Source: Actinacidiphila bryophytorum (GTDB lineage: Bacteria > Actinomycetota > Actinomycetes > Streptomycetales > Streptomycetaceae). Taken from it: a DNA stretch of 64,000 nucleotides. The notes beneath the pieces are model-generated. The model had not been told where the DNA came from and did not search any database. It saw only the letters and a list, made by a program, of their open reading frames with translations. The translations under genes were made by a program, and so were the position numbers. Within the stretch, counting starts at the first letter, position 1. Each line of letters starts with the position of its first letter. This document shows positions 58,983 to 64,000 of this stretch, piece by piece. Location: assembly GCF_016916835.1 (NCBI RefSeq), contig NZ_JAFFIX010000001.1, positions 186,001 through 250,000 of the forward strand, in the 5' to 3' direction.

Positions 58983-60245
58983 TCACGCGGCGTGGGCCGT
59001 CTCTGGGCCGTCATGAGCGTGACCGGCGGCCCGGTACATCGCGCTGATAGCGCTCCGGGTCCGGGTCTCACTACTCGGCATCAGGTGCGTGTACACCCGC
59101 AGCGTGAACCCCGGGTCGCTGTGCCCGAGGTACAGACTCAGCGCCTTGACGTTCTCTCCGGCGTCGAGGAGCACCGAAGCGTAGAAGTGCCGCAACGCGT
59201 GCATACCGTGCTCTCGGGCAGCTTCGTAGCGCTTCCCCTTCTCCGGTACCGGGATGATCCCGGCGGACGCAAGAGCGGGCTTCCACGCCTGATCGTTGAA
59301 GGCGTTGCTCCAGACCGCCGAGCCCGCACCGCTGGTGAAGATCAGACGATGCGTCACCTTCGGTCCGGTCGGCGTGAGCCAGGGCAAGGTCACATCGACC
59401 GGCGGGAAGCGCTTCATGTGCTCGGTCAGCGCAGCAGACACCTCGGGATCGAGCGGAACGTCACGGATCTTGCCCCGCTTCGGAGGCGCGAACACGAGGC
59501 CGCCCCGGAGCTTCTTGATCTGCTGTCGCACGTACAGCCACCCGAGATCCCCGATGTTGTCGACGGCAAGGCCGAAGATCTCGCCCTGCCGGAGACCGCA
59601 GCCCCCGCCGACATCTGCCGTCGCCCAGTAGCGATCCGGCAGCCCCTCGCGTACTGCGAACACCTGCTCCGCCGACCACGGGTGCACTCGGGTCGGAGCC
59701 GGACGAGGAGCCTTCACCGACCTGGCACGGCAAGGATTCATCGGCAACAGCCTGTCGTCCACAGCCGCATTGAGCACGGAGGACACCGCGTCGAAGATCA
59801 GCCGCCGGTACGACGCGGCGGCGACGGAGTCTTCAAGGTCACGCAGCCACTCGCGCACGTGCTCCGGCTGGAACGACCCGATCGGACGGCTGCCCAGGTA
59901 CGGCAGGGCGTGAAGGCGCAGACGCCCCTCAAACGCGGCCCGACTGGTGAGGTCGGTCGTCAGCGCGGCGAGCCAGCGTTCCGCGTACTCCCGGAACGTG
60001 ATCCGAGACGTACGAGGGTCGATGTACTGGCCCCGGCTCATGTCGGCTTCCAGGTTGGTCAACCAGGCTTCAGCCGCGCGCTTCTGCCGGTCGGGGAAGC
60101 TCTTGCTCTTCTCCGTACCATCCGGGCCAACGTACCGAGCGCGGTAGCGCAAGCCGAGGCCGTAGCGGTCGGACTTGACCTTGACGGGCTTGCCGTCCGG
60201 ACCCTTCTCCGTCTTGTACCAGCGGTCTTGAATGTGCCCGGCCAT
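58983..60245 (-). CDS. int: AICE tyrosine integrase
   Basis: 420 aa from the ATG at 60245 (the open frame runs to 60356). An N-terminal AP2-like arm (IQDRWYKTEKGPDGKPVK) and core-binding domain precede the catalytic residues in GCGLRQGE, HALRHFYAS and the terminal LRVYTHL. The start overlaps the xis stop by one base (TGATG). Confidence 0.92.
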   Translation of the reverse strand: MAGHIQDRWYKTEKGPDGKPVKVKSDRYGLGLRYRARYVGPDGTEKSKSFPDRQKRAAEAWLTNLEADMSRGQYIDPRTSRITFREYAERWLAALTTDLTSRAAFEGRLRLHALPYLGSRPIGSFQPEHVREWLRDLEDSVAAASYRRLIFDAVSSVLNAAVDDRLLPMNPCRARSVKAPRPAPTRVHPWSAEQVFAVREGLPDRYWATADVGGGCGLRQGEIFGLAVDNIGDLGWLYVRQQIKKLRGGLVFAPPKRGKIRDVPLDPEVSAALTEHMKRFPPVDVTLPWLTPTGPKVTHRLIFTSGAGSAVWSNAFNDQAWKPALASAGIIPVPEKGKRYEAAREHGMHALRHFYASVLLDAGENVKALSLYLGHSDPGFTLRVYTHLMPSSETRTRSAISAMYRAAGHAHDGPETAHAA

Positions 60246-60439
60246 CAGGCAACCTCCCCCATCAGACCGGCGATCCAGCGGCGGACCTCTTCGGGGTCGT
60301 AGCGAAGGTGACGACCGACGCGGAAGCCGCGCGGACCGGTGTGCTTGCGCCGCCACTGGTAGATGGTCTCCAGCGGCACACCGAGCAGATCGGCCAGGTC
60401 CGGCGGGGTCAAGAAGCGATCCGGCAGCGCACTATTCAT
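60245..60439 (-). CDS. xis: Excisionase / AlpA-type HTH protein
   Basis: 64 aa: FLTPPDLADLLGVPLETIYQWRRKHTGP then FRVGRHLRYDPEEVRRWI, a MerR/AlpA-type winged HTH as in pSAM2 Xis. It is positioned between repSA and int with overlapping or near-overlapping ends, as in the AICE rep-xis-int operon. Confidence 0.88.
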   Translation of the reverse strand: MNSALPDRFLTPPDLADLLGVPLETIYQWRRKHTGPRGFRVGRHLRYDPEEVRRWIAGLMGEVA

Positions 60440-60441
60440 GG

Positions 60442-61830
60442 TCACCACTCCTCTTCCTCGCTGATCTCTGCGCGTGCTTGGCGTGCGGCGTCGCGGGTTT
60501 GGGCGATGTCGCGGTGGATCTGTTGGGCGAGCCAGGATTCGCCGGGGGTGTGGCCGTGTCCGGCGTAGGCCCAGTGCGCGATCACGAGCGTGGTGGCCTC
60601 TGGGTCGGTGTCGGGATCGGGTAGTCCGCGTTCGCGTCGTTCCTGGTTGGCGCGGTAGTCGGCGCGGGCTTGTCGGAGTGCTCCGAGGGTGGTGGAGTAG
60701 CGGCGGGCTTTGGTGGAGAAGTGGCCGCGGAAGCCGAGCATGTGTGCCCAGGCCCACAGCCGCCGGTCGGGGTAGATCCCGTCGAGGTCCCAGCAGGCTT
60801 GGATGAGGCGCCGGGTGTGGGCGGGCAGGTCGGGCAGCTTGTCGAGTTCGGCGAGTTCGCCGATGCGGCGGTCTACGGTGCCAGTGGTCTCGGCGGCTTT
60901 GGTGGCGTACTTGGCGACGTAGGAGGCGACGGCTTGTTCGGTCAGTTCCTCGCCGTGCCCGAAGGCTCCGATGGGCTGCACATCGAGCTGTGTTCCCCAG
61001 TGCAGGACCCGGACGGGCTCGTCACCAGCGGCGGGCACGGTCACCGTGGCACGGGCGGCAGCGGCGCGTAACGCGTCGGCGAGCAGGCCAGCGGTTGCCC
61101 ACGCGGGGGGTGGGGTGTCGGGTCCGTCGGGTCCGTCGAAGCGGATCACGGCGTGGAAGTGGATCGCGCCGCGCTTCTGGTACTCGGCGACCTTGCCGTA
61201 CGACACCCGCAGCCGTTCCCGGAGTTCGCGTTGGGTGATGCCGACTCGGGCAGCGATTTCCCGGGGCAGGTAGATGGTGATGTAGCGCCACAGGTCTGAG
61301 GCGTGGTTGTTCCACAGCACTGCGCCTGCGTAGTCGTACGTCTCCGGGTCCAGCGGCGTGCCCAGCTCCGGTGCCCCGTCTGGGTGGGCGGTGCGGCAGC
61401 GGCAGTGGCCACGGGCCGGGCGGTTGTGGACGGCGCCGAAGGACGGGGCGGTGAGGGTGGCGAATACGCGGGGGTGGTCGGTCACGGTTTCGGGGACGCC
61501 CTTGCCGCCGGTCAGGCCGGAGAGGATGAGTTGGTAGGTGTCACCGGCGTAGGTCCAGGCGCAGGCGGGGCAGCGCGAGGCGCGGCGGTTGCCGCAGGCG
61601 ACGCGGAGCCTGCCGCCCGGCTCGGCGCTGGTGTCGTAGGAGTAGAGGACCTGCCCGGTTGCCGGGTCGAGAGTGGTGGTTGAGCCGATCAGGTGGATCG
61701 GGTCGGAGCAGCCGCCGGTGCGGCGTACTTGGTCGTTCCAGCGGTCGAAGCCGTCGGTCCCGGCCACCCGTAGGAAGTCCTGCCAGGTGGTCGGGTCCAG
61801 GCCCGCCGGGAGTTCGGCGGTGAGTTCCAT
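60442..61830 (-). CDS. repSA: Rolling-circle replication initiator RepSA
   Basis: A 462-aa HUH-type initiator. Motif 2 is AIHFHAV and the catalytic Tyr lies in ASYVAKYATKAAE. An N-terminal Cys pair (CPACAW) and CRCRTAHP may bind zinc. It is characteristic of pSAM2-type elements, where it nicks the double-strand origin after excision. Start ATG at 61830, overlapping the upstream stop. Confidence 0.93.
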   Translation of the reverse strand: MELTAELPAGLDPTTWQDFLRVAGTDGFDRWNDQVRRTGGCSDPIHLIGSTTTLDPATGQVLYSYDTSAEPGGRLRVACGNRRASRCPACAWTYAGDTYQLILSGLTGGKGVPETVTDHPRVFATLTAPSFGAVHNRPARGHCRCRTAHPDGAPELGTPLDPETYDYAGAVLWNNHASDLWRYITIYLPREIAARVGITQRELRERLRVSYGKVAEYQKRGAIHFHAVIRFDGPDGPDTPPPAWATAGLLADALRAAAARATVTVPAAGDEPVRVLHWGTQLDVQPIGAFGHGEELTEQAVASYVAKYATKAAETTGTVDRRIGELAELDKLPDLPAHTRRLIQACWDLDGIYPDRRLWAWAHMLGFRGHFSTKARRYSTTLGALRQARADYRANQERRERGLPDPDTDPEATTLVIAHWAYAGHGHTPGESWLAQQIHRDIAQTRDAARQARAEISEEEEW

Positions 61831-62033
61831 CAGCGGCCCGCCTCGGCGTGGCTGGCCTTGTGGTCGCTGTAGGCCTCGACCAGGGCCTTGACCGCGGTGG
61901 TGCCCTTGGCGCTGTCGGTGGCGCCGCAGTGGCAGGCGTATTCGCCGGTGGGGGCAGTGGAGTAGGAGCCGCCCTTGATGTGCAGGCCGGGCGACGTGGC
62001 GGACGGGCGAAGACCTTCACTCATCGCAGTCAC
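61830..62033 (-). CDS. 67-aa AICE accessory protein
   Basis: GTG at 62033, overlapping the previous stop (GTGA). Contains GEYACHCGATDSAKGTTAVKALVEAYSDHKASH: a CxC plus later His, possibly zinc-binding. It is conserved in position beside repSA in AICEs; function unknown. Confidence 0.75.
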   Translation of the reverse strand: MTAMSEGLRPSATSPGLHIKGGSYSTAPTGEYACHCGATDSAKGTTAVKALVEAYSDHKASHAEAGR

Positions 62034-62215
62034 CGCCCGACAGCGGCGAGGGTGCGGCGGGCAGGGGTGGTGCCGGTGCCCTTGCAGGCGGGGCAGGTGA
62101 CAGAGATGGTGCGCAGGGTGCCGTCGAGCCGCCGGTTTCCGGTGGCGATGTGGACGACGGGGAAGCCGTCGCAGTGGCCGCAGACGTGGCCCGGGGCGCG
62201 GTTGTGCTGGGGCAT
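62030..62215 (-). CDS. 61-aa zinc-ribbon protein
   Basis: ATG at 62215. Two knuckles, HVCGHCDGFP and VTCPACKGTGT, form a four-Cys zinc ribbon. It is part of the AICE spread/replication operon; no function assigned. Confidence 0.75.
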   Translation of the reverse strand: MPQHNRAPGHVCGHCDGFPVVHIATGNRRLDGTLRTISVTCPACKGTGTTPARRTLAAVGR

Positions 62216-62307
62216 GATGGTGAGTCCCTTTCGGGTCCGTTGGATCAGGAAGAGGTCAGGCGCCCGGGGCGGTCGTGTTTGGCGACAGGTGCCGCCCCGG
62301 GTGCCGG

Positions 62308-62577
62308 TCAGCGCTTGCGCGCGAGGTTGATCGAGACGCTGGCGCCGCCGACAGTGGGCACGGCGGCAGCCGCAGCGGCAGCGGCGGTCTGGAAGGCGAA
62401 GGCCAGGACGACGATGACCAGCGCGGTGCCGCCGCTGATGGCGATGGTGAGCAGGATGCGTCCGGCGTAGGACGGGCCAGGTGCCTGGATGACGACGACC
62501 TGTCCGGGGTGGACGCCGGGCGGGATCAGTTCGGCCGGGCGGTGGTTGGCGGAGAGCTGAGCGGTCGGGTGTCGCAC
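62308..62577 (-). CDS. spdD: Spread protein SpdD
   Basis: 89 aa, GTG start with AAGGAG upstream. A Pro-rich N-terminus (LIPPGVHPGQVVVIQAP) precedes a single membrane helix (ILLTIAISGGTALVIVVLAF) and an Ala-rich tail. It matches SpdD of Streptomyces plasmids, which helps intramycelial spread after conjugation. Confidence 0.85.
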   Translation of the reverse strand: MRHPTAQLSANHRPAELIPPGVHPGQVVVIQAPGPSYAGRILLTIAISGGTALVIVVLAFAFQTAAAAAAAAVPTVGGASVSINLARKR

Positions 62578-62598
62578 GGGTATCCACTCCTTCCGGGA

Positions 62599-62787
62599 TC
62601 AGGTGGTGCAGGTGTGGGTGCGGGCGGCGAGTTCAGCGGCGGCGCGGCTGGTGTAGTCGTTGGACCAGCCGCAGCGCGGGGCGGTGCAGGCCGCGATGGT
62701 GGCGTTGCGGCCGTGCCGGTCGCGGTGGTCGCCGACTTCCACGGGGCCGATCCGCGCGGTGTTGGCGAAGCGTTCGAAGCGGGCCAC
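62599..62787 (-). CDS. Mobile element transfer protein (small)
   Basis: 62 aa, GTG start with GGAGGAAAC upstream. RIGPVEVGDHRDRHGRNATIAACTAPRCGWSNDYTSRAAAELAARTHTC is the conserved signature of the small transfer proteins found between SpdD and DUF2637 genes in AICEs. Two to three Cys suggest metal binding. Confidence 0.82.
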   Translation of the reverse strand: MARFERFANTARIGPVEVGDHRDRHGRNATIAACTAPRCGWSNDYTSRAAAELAARTHTCTT

Positions 62788-62815
62788 GGGTTGTTTCCTC
62801 CTCTCGTGATCTCAG

Positions 62816-63484
62816 TCAGGCGAGCTGTGCGGCGATGGCGTCCGCCAGAGCCGGGGGGACACCGAGCCGGGTGCGCAGGGTGTCGGGGTCGATCGGCTGT
62901 CCGGTCGCGGACTGGTGGGAATCGGCGATCTTCCGTGCGTGCTCAACCAGCGCAGCCGGAACCGCCACCAGCGGAGCAGCAGGAGCCGGAGCAGGGGCGG
63001 GGGGAAGCTCAGGGACAGGCATCGGATCGGGGACGGGCGCGGGGGCGCGGTCGAGGGTGACCGGGTCGGGTTCAGTCGGCGCATCGGTCACCTCGTTGGC
63101 CGGCGTGGGGGTGGGGAGGCTGTGGGCGAGGAGGGTGCCGCCGAAGAACGCCAGGGCGGGCCATCCGGCGACCAGGACGCGCAGCACGGCCGGGACGTGG
63201 TGCATGTCCAGGAGCCCGGCGGTGGCGACGTTGGCGCCCAGGGACGCCGTCAGCGCGATGACGAACCAGGTCCACGCGGCACGGGCAGGGCGGCCGGTGG
63301 CCCGCAGGGTGCGCATGCGGTGCCAGGCGGCGACCAGCAGCAGGTCAACGCTGATGGGGTAGGCCCAGGCTTTCCAGCCGGTCTGTCCGGCGGCGTCGGC
63401 GATGTCGTGCAGGTGCGCGAAGGACAGCGAACCGGCGATCACGGCTTGGATCAGGATCGGGTCCACACGCAGGACGCGGGCCAT
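62816..63484 (-). CDS. DUF2637 membrane protein (SpdB-like)
   Basis: 222 aa. Four hydrophobic segments occur in the first ~125 residues (AVIAGSLSFAHLHDIADAAG, WAYPISVDLLLVAAWHRM, AWTWFVIALTASLGANVATAG, VLVAGWPALAFFGGTLLAHS). A Pro-rich linker and a C-terminal helical HTH-like domain (TLRTRLGVPPALADAI) follow. DUF2637 proteins are spread-associated membrane partners of TraB in actinomycete elements. Confidence 0.87.
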   Translation of the reverse strand: MARVLRVDPILIQAVIAGSLSFAHLHDIADAAGQTGWKAWAYPISVDLLLVAAWHRMRTLRATGRPARAAWTWFVIALTASLGANVATAGLLDMHHVPAVLRVLVAGWPALAFFGGTLLAHSLPTPTPANEVTDAPTEPDPVTLDRAPAPVPDPMPVPELPPAPAPAPAAPLVAVPAALVEHARKIADSHQSATGQPIDPDTLRTRLGVPPALADAIAAQLA

Positions 63485-63626
63485 GGGGGTTCACCTTCTT
63501 TCTCGGGGATCAAGCCCGGGGCCGGGCGGGTAGATCCGGCAGCCCCGGGCGGTACGGGGTTTCGGGCATGGAGCGGGTAGGGACCTGGCGTGAAAGCGGT
63601 CACGCCGACCGGTGGAGCAGGGGGTG

Positions 63627-64000
63627 TCAGGCGGTGGCGGGTACCGGCTCGGGGGCCGGTCCGGTGCCGGTCGGGAGCGGGGGCAGAACGGGCCGGAAGG
63701 CGTCCAGCGCGGAGATGTCGGGGGTCAGGGCTGCGTACTGGTTGCAGGTGGCCACTGCAGCGCGCAGCGACGTGTGGGGGGTGCGGATGCGGGACCAGCC
63801 GCCGGATGTGTCGGCAGCGATGGCGACGCCCGGTTGATCCGGTGCGATGGCCAGGACCGAGGCCAGCGCCTCAGGGGCGATGTCGCCGAAGGCCATCTTC
63901 GCGGAGGCTTCGTCGTTGACGCGGTGGCAGACCCGGCCGGTGAGCTGGGCACGCAGCATGGTCACGCCCTCACCCAGTTCCGAGCCGAAGCGCTGCCCGC
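63627..64000 (-). CDS. traB: TraB/FtsK-type DNA translocase, C-terminal part (runs off window)
   Basis: About 124 codons are visible, open to the window edge. VTMLRAQLTGRVCHRVNDEASAKMAFGD is the C-terminal part of the FtsK/SpoIIIE motor domain of AICE TraB, followed by a Pro-rich end (LPPLPTGTGPAPEPVPATA). TraB alone moves double-stranded DNA between mycelia. The rest, including Walker motifs, is beyond 64,000. Confidence 0.82.
   Translation of the reverse strand, partial: GQRFGSELGEGVTMLRAQLTGRVCHRVNDEASAKMAFGDIAPEALASVLAIAPDQPGVAIAADTSGGWSRIRTPHTSLRAAVATCNQYAALTPDISALDAFRPVLPPLPTGTGPAPEPVPATA

Larger units (their letters stand above)
58983..64000 (-). mobile_element. pSAM2-like actinomycete integrative and conjugative element (partial)
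   Basis: A leftward gene set traB - DUF2637 - small spread genes - spdD - two small genes - repSA - xis - int, the canonical AICE order, with tight overlaps. The right part, including most of traB and the other att site, is outside the window. It is separate from the tRNA-Arg element: different integrase, replication and transfer genes. Confidence 0.88.

Overview
The window is high-GC DNA with dense genes, GTG starts, Streptomyces-type families (LAL regulators, BldC-like HTH, SpdD, RepSA, LAxTG surface proteins) and 4-nt ATGA/GTGA couplings. It is almost certainly a Streptomyces or close relative chromosome carrying two adjacent integrated elements.

Region 1 (1-18.5 kb) looks like one regulatory island. 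An ECF sigma gene is translationally coupled to a membrane-anchored Rieske protein, and a second Rieske protein with the same layout lies at 11.2-11.9 kb. Between and beside them are three large LuxR-type ATPase regulators (LAL1-3), an RsbW-like kinase, two secreted ricin-like proteins, lspA, a fenitrothion-hydrolase-like membrane protein, a DUF3105 protein, an MpaB-type oxygenase and a haem-molybdenum membrane oxidoreductase. Two motifs tie the island together. A promoter-like element, GTAAC-N8-CTATCT followed by a GTGA element, precedes four minus-strand genes, with a weaker copy before the first ricin-like gene. A palindrome, TGRGYA-N5-TRCTCA, occurs at five intergenic positions next to regulator starts. 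A hybrid peptide-transporter remnant lies at 15.2-15.7 kb.

Region 2 (18.5-39.4 kb) is ordinary chromosome: a GT-C-like membrane protein, a LacI-controlled sugar catabolic operon (Gfo/Idh/MocA, DUF993, sugar isomerase), recD2, citrate synthase, SDR, DedA, a TetR/MMPL divergent pair, a class II aldolase/SIS pair, an ECF41 sigma factor, MarR and a secreted beta-propeller.

Region 3 (39,795-52,407) is a 12.6 kb element in the 3' end of tRNA-Arg(UCU), bounded by a 46-bp perfect direct repeat. It has a tyrosine integrase, a P4/D5-type primase-helicase, a small GntR, a possible terminase-small-like protein, many small unknown genes and a tRNA-like transcript. It has no TraB, RepSA, capsid or portal gene. 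Two near-identical operator/iteron arrays flank the primase, with their paired dyads exactly 59 bp apart, recalling the ori/crr layout of satellite phage P4. I read it as a candidate phage-satellite-like element.

Region 4 (52.4-58.9 kb) returns to core genome: a tandem pair of dynamin-type GTPases, a single-stranded DNA-binding protein preceded by two perfect DnaA boxes, and a thioester-domain LAxTG surface protein.

Region 5 (58,983 to the end) is the left part of a pSAM2-like actinomycete integrative and conjugative element: int, xis, repSA, small spread genes, spdD, a DUF2637 protein and the 3' end of traB, which runs off the window.
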